Below are positions 1 to 8,476 of a stretch of 31,874 nucleotides of DNA, piece by piece (positions within the stretch are counted from its first letter, which is position 1; each line of letters starts with the position of its first letter). The position numbers and the translations under genes were made by a program. Source of the DNA: a virus; the IMG/VR virus record IMGVR_UViG_3300020156_000068, positions 1-31,874 of that record. One strand, 5' to 3'. The notes under the pieces are model-generated. The model was not told where the DNA came from. It was given only the letters and a program-made list of their open reading frames with translations, and ran no database searches.

Positions 1-86
1 CGGACATAATAGACCGTGCCATCAGTATGGTTGGCGATCTGCCTGACTATCGGGAACGGAACCTGGGGCTGAAGGATGACACTCAT
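1..86 (-). CDS. Phage structural (tail/virion) protein, N-terminal fragment
   Basis: The reading frame starts at ATG 86-84 and runs off the left end of the window. The first residues read MSVILQPQVPFPIVRQIANH, followed by TDGTVYYVR. This beta-rich start resembles small virion or tail proteins that lie just after capsid genes. The gene follows the 134-residue exported protein with a 3-base gap, so it probably belongs to the same late operon. The function is inferred from position only, because most of the gene is missing. Confidence 0.5.
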   Translation of the reverse strand, partial: MSVILQPQVPFPIVRQIANHTDGTVYYV

Positions 87-89
87 AGC

Positions 90-494
90 TTAGAAAACGA
101 AGGTTGAAACGGTGATGGTGCTGGTGGCTGATCGGGCTATGGCACTCACATTACCGCAACCGTATATGGCGGAATCATAGAACACGGTCGTAGTGCCGGA
201 CTGTAAATGGCCAGCTGAGGCGGTCGGGGTGAAGTCGCTATCGAAGGACAGCGATATGTCCGAATAGGTGGTGATGACCCTAGAAGCACAAGACCTGCTG
301 CCTGTGTCGGCAGCTATCTGGCTGGCGGCGGCAACGCCTACCGAAGTGGTCGCCGTGTTCAGAATCGCCGCGTGCATGTTAGGCTCGGATGCGTTACCCA
401 CGCCGACATTGCTGGTGAACAGAATGACGGAGAGGCTGGCTAAGGCTATTAGTGCCACGGCAACCGCAAGTAATGAGTTTTTGTGTAGGGTCAT
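90..494 (-). CDS. Exported or membrane-anchored small protein, unknown function
   Basis: This 134-residue protein has a basic start (MTLHKNS) and a hydrophobic segment at about residues 8-29, consistent with a signal peptide or N-terminal anchor. No lipobox cysteine is seen. The remainder is rich in Ser, Thr and Ala, looks beta-rich, and contains two cysteines (about residues 69 and 113). It sits directly after the major capsid gene and before a tail-type gene, so it could be a decoration or tail-associated protein, although an export signal is unusual for a virion protein. The nearest strong Shine-Dalgarno (AGGAGG, 515-520) lies about 20 nt before the ATG, longer than normal. No family is recognised. 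Confidence 0.6.
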   Translation of the reverse strand: MTLHKNSLLAVAVALIALASLSVILFTSNVGVGNASEPNMHAAILNTATTSVGVAAASQIAADTGSRSCASRVITTYSDISLSFDSDFTPTASAGHLQSGTTTVFYDSAIYGCGNVSAIARSATSTITVSTFVF

Positions 495-514
495 AAATGA
501 ATTTATTTGCTAAT

Positions 515-544
515 CCTCCTATCCCAGCCCTCGCAAAAGGGCTG
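515..544 (-). promoter_or_regulatory. Intergenic hairpin followed by AGGAGG
   Basis: Arms CAGCCCT (525-531) and AGGGCTG (538-544) form a 7-bp stem with a 6-nt loop between the capsid gene and the next gene. On the minus strand it is followed by AGGAGG (515-520), not by a T-run, so it is more likely an mRNA-processing or translation-control hairpin than a terminator. Confidence 0.4.
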
Positions 545-554
545 AGTAGAGGGA

Positions 555-1829
555 CTAATTAGGTGTAGTGTCCGCACCAGTGAAGGCGGCGGAGTTGACC
601 GAAAGCTGAACGATCATCGGCGCTTGGTCAGTGAAGACCTTGATGCCGTATACAGTCCATGCGATGTAGTCACGTCCGATCTTGCCGGATACCGGGTTCT
701 CCTCCATAGATGGGTCTTTTTGGACCACTAGGGATAGAGACTTAGATAGGGCAAAGATCGGGTGCAATTGCTCCTTGCCAACAGTGAAGATGTTACCGGC
801 GGCAGTGAAAGCCTCCGATACTGGCACTGTTCCCCAACCTGAGCTAACAAGTGTAAGCAAGTTAGTACCAGTGTCGTAGGAAGCGGTGATGTTCTGCAAC
901 TTGCGGCGATCAGCGGCGGAAACCTCGATGTAGGTATCTACACCTGGTGTGCCCGTGCCGTTGATGAGCGCCACGATGTTCGCGGCCGCGTCATCTACAG
1001 CCGCCTGGATTGAGTAGTGACCTGCTCCTACAGCGGCTCCGTCCGCATCTGCGGTCAAAGTTACGCCGTTGATGGTCATTACGTCAGTGTCAGTCGGGAT
1101 GGTAGGTAGCTCAAGCGTAGCGGTCCATGGCAGAGCGTTCGATACGAACAGCTCAAAGCCCATGAAGTAGCCAGCGTAGCCGTTACGAGAAACCTGATCG
1201 CCAAGAAGAGTGTCCTTGCCGCCTAGGTAAAGCTCGATGTAGCTGAGCATTTCAGGTGAAATGACAGCGATTGGCATACCTTCCGGTACTTCCAGCTTAG
1301 CTCCTCCCTGGAAGCGCTTGTTGTATACCACGTTGTTCAAGCGGAGCTTCTGCATCGCCGTAACGAATACGGTAGCAATGTTGGAAGAGGTAAGGGTGAG
1401 GCCATTACCGGAAGTTCCAGCGAAGTCGCCATCGTCCATCGAAGTGCCAGCGCCCTGGTAGGCAGCTAGCAATACGTCGCCATCAATCTGGTTGATGAGA
1501 GCATTGGCGAGCTTGCGTCCATACTTCTGCTTGAGTGGTAAGTGAGCCTGCAACTCATCAAGTTTCTTGATGTAGATAGAGGCTTCCTTTTCTTTGTCGA
1601 TAACAAGAGTTTCTTGAGTGTCAACAATTGCTTGGGTTGAGTAGCTACCATCGCCTCCCATGTCGTTCACTTGAACGTCGGAAGCGTATGAGCGAGCTAT
1701 GGTCTGTCCCTTAGTTAGGGAGCTTTCAAGACGGGTGTCAGCGAGAATCTGGTATACAGGCTCTCGGAAGTGTGACATCTGGTATTCTGCGGAGAATACC
1801 GTCTTGAATGTCATTGTGTTCGGGTTCAT
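555..1829 (-). CDS. Major capsid protein (HK97-fold type)
   Basis: This 424-residue protein is the likely shell protein of the head. Residues about 80-120 hold the segment ASIYIKKLDELQAHLPLKQ then YGRKLANALINQIDGDVL, the pattern of the long spine helix and following helix of phage major capsid proteins. From about residue 240 to 355 there is an extra beta-rich segment (VMTINGVTLTADADGA, DTYIEVSAADRRKLQNI, TGTNLLTLVSSGWG) that looks like a surface insertion domain. The order portal, small proteins, scaffold, capsid fits a head operon. No clear Shine-Dalgarno precedes ATG 1829; a second in-frame ATG five codons later is an alternative start. The role is secure from context and helix pattern; the fold subclass is inference. 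Confidence 0.85.
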   Translation of the reverse strand: MNPNTMTFKTVFSAEYQMSHFREPVYQILADTRLESSLTKGQTIARSYASDVQVNDMGGDGSYSTQAIVDTQETLVIDKEKEASIYIKKLDELQAHLPLKQKYGRKLANALINQIDGDVLLAAYQGAGTSMDDGDFAGTSGNGLTLTSSNIATVFVTAMQKLRLNNVVYNKRFQGGAKLEVPEGMPIAVISPEMLSYIELYLGGKDTLLGDQVSRNGYAGYFMGFELFVSNALPWTATLELPTIPTDTDVMTINGVTLTADADGAAVGAGHYSIQAAVDDAAANIVALINGTGTPGVDTYIEVSAADRRKLQNITASYDTGTNLLTLVSSGWGTVPVSEAFTAAGNIFTVGKEQLHPIFALSKSLSLVVQKDPSMEENPVSGKIGRDYIAWTVYGIKVFTDQAPMIVQLSVNSAAFTGADTTPN

Positions 1830-1863
1830 TGTTAAAGTTAATGATTAACCCGAAAGAGTGCGG

Positions 1864-2736
1864 CTATATGATGATCTTCCTTCCGTTTGAGTCTGAAGCT
1901 AGACCTTCCGACTTTCCAAGTTCTTGATACGTTTCGTACCATTTATCTCGTTGTTCGGAAGACATTTTGGAAAGGTCAGCACTAGGATCAAAGTTAGGGT
2001 CGCCTGGAGCGGCGTCCTTCGGATTCTTTGGCTCTATACCTCTCTTTTTAGGTGAGACAAGTGCGCCTAGTTTGTCCTTTTGCTTAAACACGATGTAATC
2101 AAGAGACTTGTCCGACCAATCCTTTGTATGGGATATGTCGTCCAGTTCCTTCTTAATCGCCTCCATTTCCGCTTCGCTGGCGGTGGGGAAGATCTCTTTG
2201 AGAGTAGGGGTGATTTCCTTAAACTCCTTCTCGAACATCTGCGCTTCCTTAGCGAGGCGAGCCTCTTCTAGTAGCGCCCTGTCTGCATCTGATAAGGATG
2301 AGGTGGGTTGGATGTCCTTTAGAAACAGATCGCGCATTTTGCGGACGGTAGCCGGGTCTGCATTTATTTCTTGTGCAAACGCCTCTAGATCGTCCTGCGC
2401 TTCCTGTTTCTCGATTGGGTTTGAAGCAGTAGCGACAGCTTCTAGCTTAACCTTCAGCTCGTCGCGTTCTCTTTCCGCCTGCTCTCGCGCTTCTCTCTCC
2501 GTCTTCAACTCGGATTTCTTTTCCTTGTATTCCTCGTAGATAGAGCGCTTCTCTCTCGGTTCTTGTAAAGGTTCGGGTGGAGTATTGGGCTTTGGTTCTT
2601 CCGGCGGAGTTTCCTCCTTTGGCTTCTCCTCTACCTTCACCTCCTCTCTAGGAGCTATTACCTCTGGCGTATCCGTAATTTCAGGAATATCAACGCCAGC
2701 GTCGGCAAGCTCCTTCTTATATTCTTCTTCGTTCAT
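1864..2736 (-). CDS. Capsid scaffolding-like protein
   Basis: From ATG 2736 (MNEEEYKKELADAG) the protein has 290 residues. The N-terminus is acidic and proline-rich (PKEETPPEEPKPNTPPEP). A long charged coiled coil covers about residues 60-115, then helices, ending in the basic tail SNGRKIII. Low complexity, high charge and a position immediately before the major capsid gene are typical of internal scaffolding proteins that guide procapsid assembly. A further upstream start would add nine residues, but the chosen ATG opens the typical acidic N-terminus. Neither start has a convincing Shine-Dalgarno. Confidence 0.75.
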   Translation of the reverse strand: MNEEEYKKELADAGVDIPEITDTPEVIAPREEVKVEEKPKEETPPEEPKPNTPPEPLQEPREKRSIYEEYKEKKSELKTEREAREQAERERDELKVKLEAVATASNPIEKQEAQDDLEAFAQEINADPATVRKMRDLFLKDIQPTSSLSDADRALLEEARLAKEAQMFEKEFKEITPTLKEIFPTASEAEMEAIKKELDDISHTKDWSDKSLDYIVFKQKDKLGALVSPKKRGIEPKNPKDAAPGDPNFDPSADLSKMSSEQRDKWYETYQELGKSEGLASDSNGRKIII

Positions 2737-2763
2737 ATTGGTTTTTAGACAGCGCCGTACCAC

Positions 2764-2871
2764 GGCGGATAGGTTTTAACGTCCTATAACGATGCTGGGC
2801 TAAAGCCTGCCAGCGAGGGAAACAACGTGGCGTTGTTTGTGAGGGAGGCGATTATTCCCCTCCCCTGCAAA
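2764..2871 (-). other. Structured intergenic stretch ahead of scaffold gene
   Basis: No open frame is seen. The stretch holds consecutive hairpins: an 8-bp stem AAACAACG/CGTTGTTT with a 3-nt loop (about 2823-2841), a GCTGG/CCAGC stem (about 2795-2815), GGAGG/CCTCC (about 2844-2863) and CGCCGT/ACGGCG just before the scaffold start. None has a T-run, so these may be mRNA-stability or translation-control structures that set scaffold and capsid output. Confidence 0.4.
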
Positions 2872-3108
2872 CTACACTACGGTTCCACCCTTCTTCGCAG
2901 CGAACTCTTTGGCGAGAGCCTTGAACTCGGCACCGTGAAGCTCTTTTGTGTAGACGCGGGACTGCCCCTGCCACTTGACGGTAACACTTCCCTTTTCATC
3001 TTCCGTTGACCCTTCTGGTAGTAACTTCTCCAAATCTGCTTTAGTAGCAGATGGGTCGTGAGGTATGTTCAGCTCAGTAAGCTTCTTACTTATTTGGTCC
3101 TTAGACAT
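2872..3108 (-). CDS. Small HeH/LEM-like domain protein
   Basis: This 78-residue protein begins with SKKLTELNIPHDPSATKADLEKLL at about residues 7-30. That is the helix-extended loop-helix pattern (SAP/HeH family) often found on small proteins of phage head operons. The second half (SVTVKWQGQSRVYTKELHG) looks like a short beta segment followed by a helix. HeH domains bind nucleic acid in other proteins, so a packaging or head-completion role is possible but is inference. Confidence 0.6.
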   Translation of the reverse strand: MSKDQISKKLTELNIPHDPSATKADLEKLLPEGSTEDEKGSVTVKWQGQSRVYTKELHGAEFKALAKEFAAKKGGTVV

Positions 3109-3153
3109 ATAGAAAGTTTTAGTGGTAATAATAAACAGCCTAGCAACACGACA

Positions 3154-3510
3154 TCAATTTGTGGCGTTGAGGGCTCTTCGGATTTCGGCGCTGATCTGCT
3201 CCAGCTCGCCCTTTGCATCCTTCTCAGTAAGGGAGAGGATAAAAAGCATGGCGTCTTGTCTGGCCCATAATTTCTCCCGCTGGTCGGACGTAAGTGAACG
3301 ATTGTTCGCTAGCTGGATAGCGGCGTCGATGTAGGTCTGGCGAGTCTGGGCGGATACGCGCCTGGTGATGTCGTGATCCTGCCAGCTAGCATATGCCTGA
3401 TTTTCAAGAATGCCTTGCTCCCACTCCGCAATTAGCTTGCGGTTATCTTCTACCGTCTCGGGGTCTTCTACGTTTAGAAAAACCTCTTTTACCTTTTCTA
3501 GTTCTTTCAT
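3154..3510 (-). CDS. Conserved-position helical protein after portal
   Basis: This 118-residue protein is almost entirely charged helix (MKELEKVKEVFLNVEDPETV at the start, EIRRALNATN at the end). No metal site or catalytic motif is visible. It starts one base after the portal stop, so the two are probably coupled in translation. Position between portal and scaffold suggests a head-assembly or connector role; no family is recognised. Confidence 0.6.
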   Translation of the reverse strand: MKELEKVKEVFLNVEDPETVEDNRKLIAEWEQGILENQAYASWQDHDITRRVSAQTRQTYIDAAIQLANNRSLTSDQREKLWARQDAMLFILSLTEKDAKGELEQISAEIRRALNATN

Positions 3511-3511
3511 A

Positions 3512-5533
3512 TTAGACGGCCATTTCAGCTATGTTCATGGCCCTTGACATGCCGCCGGACATGCCTGGGTTGTCTGCTGTGCTTTCTGTTGGAGCGGCGA
3601 TTTGCTGTTTGGCCTGCAAAGCCGCTTGATCTGCCACCTTGCGCTCGATATTGCCTCTAGCGATCTCGTTGTGGGAAAGAGCGAAGTCCATAAGAATCTG
3701 GAACTTCTCGCCTAGGGTGCTTCGCTTGTCGTTGGCGAAATCTACGATCTTCTGAATAAAGGCGATGTTAGCCCCGTGCCATTGAAGGGGCTGTTCATTC
3801 CGTAGGATCATCTGAATGCACTCGGAAGCCTTAGCGAGCGCCTTGCGGTCCTGGTAGGTCTGGAGATCCAGGAACTCCGCGATCTCCTCGTCCTCGTAGC
3901 CTCCGACAGAACGCAATATCTCCTCGTTGCGCTTCTGCGGATTGACTGTCATCGGGTCTACTAGGGAAAGAGCCTCACTCCTTCGCTTGGCCTTAATCTC
4001 GCTATCCTGAACCTGCTGGTCGGTCGATGAAATGAGTACGTCGATGTCCTTCTTGGTGCTGAGGTCTAGGCGGGTGATTTCATCCCAGTCGTATCCACCT
4101 TCACCTAAGACGCGGATACCCATTTTGGCGGGCATGTGGTCTTTAAGGCCGAAGATGTATCGCTTGCCTAGGTCGGCCATCATGTCTTGGAATGGCTGTG
4201 ATCCCCAACCAATGCGCTTGCTGACACTCTTTTGCTCGGCGAAAGTGACAGAGGCTTTCTTAGACGCCTCGGTCACGTCGCCCATAGCCAGGTCGTTAGC
4301 GCCGGTGTTCCTGCCTAGCGTGCCGCTGATCCAGTCGATCAGGTTCACGGTTCCGGCTAGCTCTCCCACCTTGAACTCATACACACCGTTAGCGATAGCC
4401 TTAGTGCCTCCGGCCGTATCAGCGGGAACAAGGGCGTCGGGGCGGTGCATAGCCTCGTCGAGCTTCCGCACGTCCTTAAACATATCCTTATCATAAGCCC
4501 TTGCGCCAAAGTTCCGCTTCTCGCGGTTTGTTAGCTCCTGGTTGAACATGGCCACGATAGCGTCTGAGGCCGAATACATATCGTCCGAATAGGACTTGGA
4601 CAGGAAGTTCTCATCGTCCTCGTGGGTAGCGTATGAAACCCACGGATATAGGCCGTTGTTCTCCTCCCACTTCTCGAAGCGTAGCCACTTCTTAGTCCAC
4701 GGATGGAAGCATAAATACCAACGCTGGCCATCCATCTCGATGATGTGATTGACGAGCTTAAAGACCGCCTGTCCGACGTATGAATGGTTAGATGGGTCTA
4801 TCCCTAGCGGCTTAAAGCGGGATAGCCTCTCGCCCATATCGTGATCGCTGTCCGGCAAATAGTTGGACTTGGAAGCGGTGTCTAGTAAGTGCTTCACCTG
4901 TGTCTTGTCGTAGTAGCCGGAAAGAGCGCCCTTCTTTAGCTCGTCCTCGGTGCGCTCCACGTCCTCGGTCCCGGCGAATAGGTGGTTCTCAAGATACAAG
5001 CCTCCTTTTGGCTGGAAGTTGAAGTTCTTTAGGTTGATGACGCTTAGGTCTGAGTGATACTCGGGGTCGCTAGAGGCGGTGTATTCCAAGGTCGTGCGGC
5101 CGTTCATAATCGCGTGCTTCCTAGCCATACGGAGCTTGCTATCCCACTTGCTATTCTGGGCGGTGTTCATTACCTCCATATTCCAAGCGCCTTGTATCTT
5201 CTGTACCTTAAAATAGTCGGCCGCGTCCCCTTCTTTGAATGTGAGGATGATAGGCGTATCGTACTGAGCATTAAGGGTGTCCACCATGCCTGAGAATACT
5301 GGAATAGGGACATTAAAGAGTTGGCGAAGCTTTTTAGAGGTCTTGCCGTCATAAAGCTCCCAATACTTCCCGAGGCGCTGGATGCGGGGCTTCTTAAACT
5401 CTTGGCACGTCACTATCTGGCGAGTCGCAATATTCACCGCCTTTTCAGCTAACTGGGCTTTGGTAAGGTTTTTGTATTGGCTTGCTAAATCTAGAAGGTC
5501 AGATTTAACGGCCTCCTCATTGGAGTTTTGCAT
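3512..5533 (-). CDS. Portal protein
   Basis: At 673 residues this is in the range of long portals of the P22/podovirus-like type. It starts with a helical region. The core includes PIPVFSGMVDTLNAQYDTP, DDMYSASDAIVAMFNQELTN and DLAMGDVTEASKKASVTFAE; the last matches the motif before the pore helix in many portals. A helical tail rich in Gln and Ala covers about residues 600-670. It lies downstream of the terminase genes and upstream of scaffold and capsid, as a portal should. It would form the dodecameric ring through which DNA is packaged. Identification rests on length, motifs and order. Confidence 0.85.
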   Translation of the reverse strand: MQNSNEEAVKSDLLDLASQYKNLTKAQLAEKAVNIATRQIVTCQEFKKPRIQRLGKYWELYDGKTSKKLRQLFNVPIPVFSGMVDTLNAQYDTPIILTFKEGDAADYFKVQKIQGAWNMEVMNTAQNSKWDSKLRMARKHAIMNGRTTLEYTASSDPEYHSDLSVINLKNFNFQPKGGLYLENHLFAGTEDVERTEDELKKGALSGYYDKTQVKHLLDTASKSNYLPDSDHDMGERLSRFKPLGIDPSNHSYVGQAVFKLVNHIIEMDGQRWYLCFHPWTKKWLRFEKWEENNGLYPWVSYATHEDDENFLSKSYSDDMYSASDAIVAMFNQELTNREKRNFGARAYDKDMFKDVRKLDEAMHRPDALVPADTAGGTKAIANGVYEFKVGELAGTVNLIDWISGTLGRNTGANDLAMGDVTEASKKASVTFAEQKSVSKRIGWGSQPFQDMMADLGKRYIFGLKDHMPAKMGIRVLGEGGYDWDEITRLDLSTKKDIDVLISSTDQQVQDSEIKAKRRSEALSLVDPMTVNPQKRNEEILRSVGGYEDEEIAEFLDLQTYQDRKALAKASECIQMILRNEQPLQWHGANIAFIQKIVDFANDKRSTLGEKFQILMDFALSHNEIARGNIERKVADQAALQAKQQIAAPTESTADNPGMSGGMSRAMNIAEMAV

Positions 5534-5543
5534 TATTGAAATG

Positions 5544-5807
5544 TTACCACTGCGCTATAGGTTTGTGGCGTATCTTCGCCATATAACAGCGCTTGCACAT
5601 GCCTCTGGCGTGGTGATCTATGAAGGAGAAGGGAATAGAGCAAGAACCGCATCGCCCGCTCCGCTCGTTGCCATCCCTAAAAGCACAAAAAGGGCATGGC
5701 GTATGCAAGAGTAGAATTTCCCTCGCTCTCGATTGCTTGATGTTAGGGATGTCGAACTTCCGCTCACAACGCTCACATCGCTTGCTGACAACGGAAGGAC
5801 GAGTCAT
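5544..5807 (-). CDS. Small double zinc-ribbon protein
   Basis: This 87-residue protein has two paired CxxC sets: C-E-R-C with C-P-F-C, and C-G-S-C with C-K-R-C. The spacing suggests two zinc ribbons. Its ATG overlaps the stop of the upstream 52-residue gene by four bases, so it is translationally coupled. It lies between terminase and portal. A DNA- or protein-binding accessory role is likely; the exact job is unknown. Confidence 0.6.
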   Translation of the reverse strand: MTRPSVVSKRCERCERKFDIPNIKQSRAREILLLHTPCPFCAFRDGNERSGRCGSCSIPFSFIDHHARGMCKRCYMAKIRHKPIAQW

Positions 5808-5962
5808 ATCCCGTTAAATGGACTTTCATAATCCGGTTGCTGGTAAGGTTCTTCACACCCTCGGGGACAAAGGAGTCCTTTAGACTGGTCTAAAATGCAC
5901 TCGCTATCCGCAAAAAGTCCTTTGCATACCTTACATCTGAAATAGTCGTCTCGGCTACTCAT
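5804..5962 (-). CDS. 52-residue Cys-containing protein
   Basis: The frame from ATG 5962 to TGA 5804 encodes MSSRDDYFRCKVCKGLFADS and ends in SPFNGI. Cysteines fall as CKVC and, near residues 32-36, CPRGC, a compact zinc-ribbon pattern. Both ends overlap neighbours by the ATGA arrangement (upstream 5959-6201, downstream 5544-5807), which strongly supports a real gene. Function unknown. Confidence 0.6.
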   Translation of the reverse strand: MSSRDDYFRCKVCKGLFADSECILDQSKGLLCPRGCEEPYQQPDYESPFNGI

Positions 5963-6201
5963 TTCCTCGGGGGCTTATGGGTTAAATGCCAGTGTACTAC
6001 CTCAACAAAATCAAAGCGTGGACACTCGTAAGCATACAGTGTAAGTCCGGCGTCTTCCTGACGACGAAGGCGTAACTTTTCTGCCTCCTCCCAAGTGCGA
6101 TAGCTATGTTTGCCGTTACATCTTTGAAGACGGGAGTGAAAGTATCTGCTGGTAAAGCGCCCTTTATCCTTCTTGCGTTTGATCCGTTCAAAGTTCTCCA
6201 T
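5959..6201 (-). CDS. Small basic zinc-finger-like phage protein
   Basis: This 80-residue, strongly basic protein has the layout C-N-G-K near residue 28, a charged helix in the middle, and Y-E-C-P-R-F followed by VVHWHLTH near the end. A Cys, aromatic, then WHLT ending is common in small phage proteins that pair a conserved Cys set with His. It follows the terminase large subunit by three bases. A nucleic-acid-binding role is plausible; no function is established here. Confidence 0.55.
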   Translation of the reverse strand: MENFERIKRKKDKGRFTSRYFHSRLQRCNGKHSYRTWEEAEKLRLRRQEDAGLTLYAYECPRFDFVEVVHWHLTHKPPRK

Positions 6202-6204
6202 AGG

Positions 6205-7800
6205 CTATTCAAGGCCAGAACGTTGAAACTCCGGCTGCTGATAGGGTGCTGTTTCGGTCCTGTACTGCGACCAATTTCTCATCTGATAGGCAATGGCACA
6301 CGCTATAAGTATATCAAAGTGCCTTGTGGTGAGGCGCACGTCCTCATCCTTATCCATCAAGTCATCACGAGTGTAGGAGCGCAACTCCGCTATCAGGTCA
6401 GGGTCGGATAGCTCTAAATGCCCGTCTTCCACGGCCTTCTTAAGCTCAAACAGCATCTTTGGCTTGGTCATGGAGTTGGTATTCCAGCCAAAGGTGCGAA
6501 TTTTTGGTGCTAGGCCAGCTCTCGTCTCCTTCACTTCGGTAAAGTAGATGCTGTCGTAGCCTTGGGCCTTCAAAACGCCGATGCACATATCAAACTTGTT
6601 GTTCTCTGGGGCAATGATCGGCCTTCCATACATATCAGCCTCGCGTATCAGCTCATAGCCAAAGACATCTGGCTTGATGGTATTGCTCTTAAATGTGGCT
6701 ACTACCCTGTTAGGAATTGTGGAAAAGTCGATAACAACCGACGTGGAGCTGTCCAGTCCCACACCTCCAGCCACGTCAGCGCCTATACCATAGCGGTGTG
6801 ACGGGTCGTATTGATGAAATATCTTAAAGTCTGCGACGACCTTTACGGGCGTCTTTTTGATCTGGCGATCGAGCGTAGCTCGGTCAAAGAAGATATCAGC
6901 ACCTGCCGATGGCTCGCAAAGATATTCTCCGGCAAAGTCCTCGGCGTTTTTTTCAATCGTGGCGATTTCCTCGACGGTGTACGCCTCTGGCCACGTTGGC
7001 TTCCCGCCCTGTCGGATCGGCGTGATGAGGGTTGCGTCTCGATGCTTCTCTACCAGCCTGTGGACGTTGCCACGCTCTGACAGATAGTTGCAATTGTATA
7101 GGGACGCGCCGCCCTTGGCTAAGCCGTTGCGGGCCTCCTCCATGTTGTCCCATATCGCCTGAGTGGTGACGGCCGATCTGAGCGTCTTCCTCGTCTCAAA
7201 GTCATCGAACCAAATGAAGTCTGGTCGGCTCTCCTCCTGAATGTCGCCACGCTGGTCTGTGCCTACGGAGTCAGCCTGCATACGCACGCCCGTGGCCGTA
7301 GTGAAGACAGCCATAGTCTCTTGGCGTTTCTCCACCGTCTTCTCGAATAGCTCGGGATAGAACTCCTGCACACGGCGATTGATGAGGAGGTTGTATATGT
7401 CCGTCACGATCTGCTTGGCATTGCCATAGTCGGCGGACAGAACCTTAAAGAACCGCCTGGTGTGTTCTTCGTCATTGGCGATCACAAAAGCCACAAAGAG
7501 CTTAGTCCTGGTGGTCTTGGCCGCCCCACGAAATGCAATGTCTACAAAGGTAGACGTAGAGCCCCGGTATAGGGCGATTAGGTTCTTATCAATTTCTTCG
7601 TGAAAGGGGGCATCATCACACTTGAAGAACTTATAGAAATACCACCTAGACCATAGTCGGAACTTAATCCATATCTCCTCGTCGGTATCGGTGCTGTTGA
7701 AAGCAAATAAGGCTCGGACTTCTCCAAAGTCTCCGTTGTCTAGTATCTCCTCAGCTAACGATACGCTTGATTGCGTTTTTTGCTTTGTCTCGCTGTTCAT
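6205..7800 (-). CDS. terL: Terminase large subunit (packaging ATPase/nuclease)
   Basis: This 531-residue protein would pump DNA into the prohead and cut the concatemer. The ATPase half has a Walker A variant, FRGAAKTTRTK (about residues 88-98), and a Walker B, PDFIWFDDFE (about 194-203). The nuclease half has YGIGADVAGGVGLDSSTS with the first metal-binding Asp (about residues 336-353), then NNKFD, and a C-terminal RHFDILIACAIAY containing the last acidic residue. Length and motif order match the family. The start overlaps the small subunit by about 50 bases, a common terS-terL arrangement. Confidence 0.92.
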   Translation of the reverse strand: MNSETKQKTQSSVSLAEEILDNGDFGEVRALFAFNSTDTDEEIWIKFRLWSRWYFYKFFKCDDAPFHEEIDKNLIALYRGSTSTFVDIAFRGAAKTTRTKLFVAFVIANDEEHTRRFFKVLSADYGNAKQIVTDIYNLLINRRVQEFYPELFEKTVEKRQETMAVFTTATGVRMQADSVGTDQRGDIQEESRPDFIWFDDFETRKTLRSAVTTQAIWDNMEEARNGLAKGGASLYNCNYLSERGNVHRLVEKHRDATLITPIRQGGKPTWPEAYTVEEIATIEKNAEDFAGEYLCEPSAGADIFFDRATLDRQIKKTPVKVVADFKIFHQYDPSHRYGIGADVAGGVGLDSSTSVVIDFSTIPNRVVATFKSNTIKPDVFGYELIREADMYGRPIIAPENNKFDMCIGVLKAQGYDSIYFTEVKETRAGLAPKIRTFGWNTNSMTKPKMLFELKKAVEDGHLELSDPDLIAELRSYTRDDLMDKDEDVRLTTRHFDILIACAIAYQMRNWSQYRTETAPYQQPEFQRSGLE

Positions 7801-8134
7801 CGTTTAAGTTAAAAGAGCCAACCAGCTTCTTTTCTGGGGCGTATGAGCCTTGCACTTTGAACACCTCCTTAGCGGCGTTTATCCGAGTGTTCTTATCAGT
7901 CTCAGGGTCAAGTAATATCTCAGCCACTACCATCTTGGCGTTATCCTCGGTGAAGCCGAAGTCAGCCAGGGCCTCCTGAGTGCCTATGCTCTCAATAATC
8001 TCAGTGGCCTTCTTATCAGCCGATAGTTCGCTATAACCCACAGAAGCCACTAGCTCCTGCTTGTTTAATGGCTTCTCAGCTACGGCGTTATCAATGATGG
8101 CTTTAGCTAGCCTTTTCTGTCGTATGGTCGGCAT
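7751..8134 (-). CDS. terS: Terminase small subunit-like protein
   Basis: From ATG 8134 this is a 127-residue protein; a GTG four codons earlier (8146) is an alternative start. It has an N-terminal helix-turn-helix (RQKRLAKAIIDNA, then LNKQELVASVGYSELSADKK) and later helices (TRINAAKEVFKVQGSYAPEK) resembling the DNA-recognition and oligomerisation parts of small terminases. It immediately precedes and overlaps terL. It should recognise the packaging site and load the large subunit. Confidence 0.8.
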   Translation of the reverse strand: MPTIRQKRLAKAIIDNAVAEKPLNKQELVASVGYSELSADKKATEIIESIGTQEALADFGFTEDNAKMVVAEILLDPETDKNTRINAAKEVFKVQGSYAPEKKLVGSFNLNDEQRDKAKNAIKRIVS

Positions 8135-8146
8135 AATTGTTATCAC

Positions 8147-8338
8147 GTTCTCTTGTGCGCGGGCTAGACTGGATACTCCATAGGACGGCTTTCACCGGAA
8201 GGCTTAAATAGTACGAAACTTAAATTACCAGCATTGTCCCTATGTTTTTCGTTGTGGCGTCTAACCGTTGCAAACAGAACACGATGGAGTGGGTTTTGTT
8301 ATAGCCGGTCTGTAAGCGGCTAACTTTTGTCCCACCCT
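8147..8338 (-). other. Untranslated stretch upstream of terS with a hairpin
   Basis: No convincing gene is seen. Just after the preceding stop, the minus strand can pair GTGGG with CCCAC about 45 nt later, enclosing TAGCCG/CGGCTA (about 8288-8332). No T-run follows. It may attenuate or punctuate transcription between the 45-residue gene and terminase; a pac/cos site is another possibility that sequence alone cannot show. Confidence 0.35.
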
Positions 8339-8476
8339 TTAGGCGACCTCTGCCGCCTTAATAGCTTCCTCTAACAGCTTAAGAGCCTCCTTCTCGGTCT
8401 TCCCTCTCGCCTGTATCTTTCCATCTGGTGAGGTGGCGAAGAAGAAGGTTTGCTTTGTAACTTTAGGCTTTTTCAT
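8339..8476 (-). CDS. 45-residue HicB-like small protein
   Basis: The protein starts at ATG 8476, overlapping the end of the upstream gene by 14 bases. It reads MKKPKVTKQTFFFATSPDGK and ends EKEALKLLEEAIKAAEVA. A short beta hairpin followed by a helix rich in Glu/Ala with the signature G-K-T-E-K-E-A resembles the partial RNase-H fold of HicB-type antitoxins, but no toxin partner is adjacent, so this is only a shape comparison. Longer upstream codons in this frame are a shadow of the neighbour. Confidence 0.5.
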   Translation of the reverse strand: MKKPKVTKQTFFFATSPDGKIQARGKTEKEALKLLEEAIKAAEVA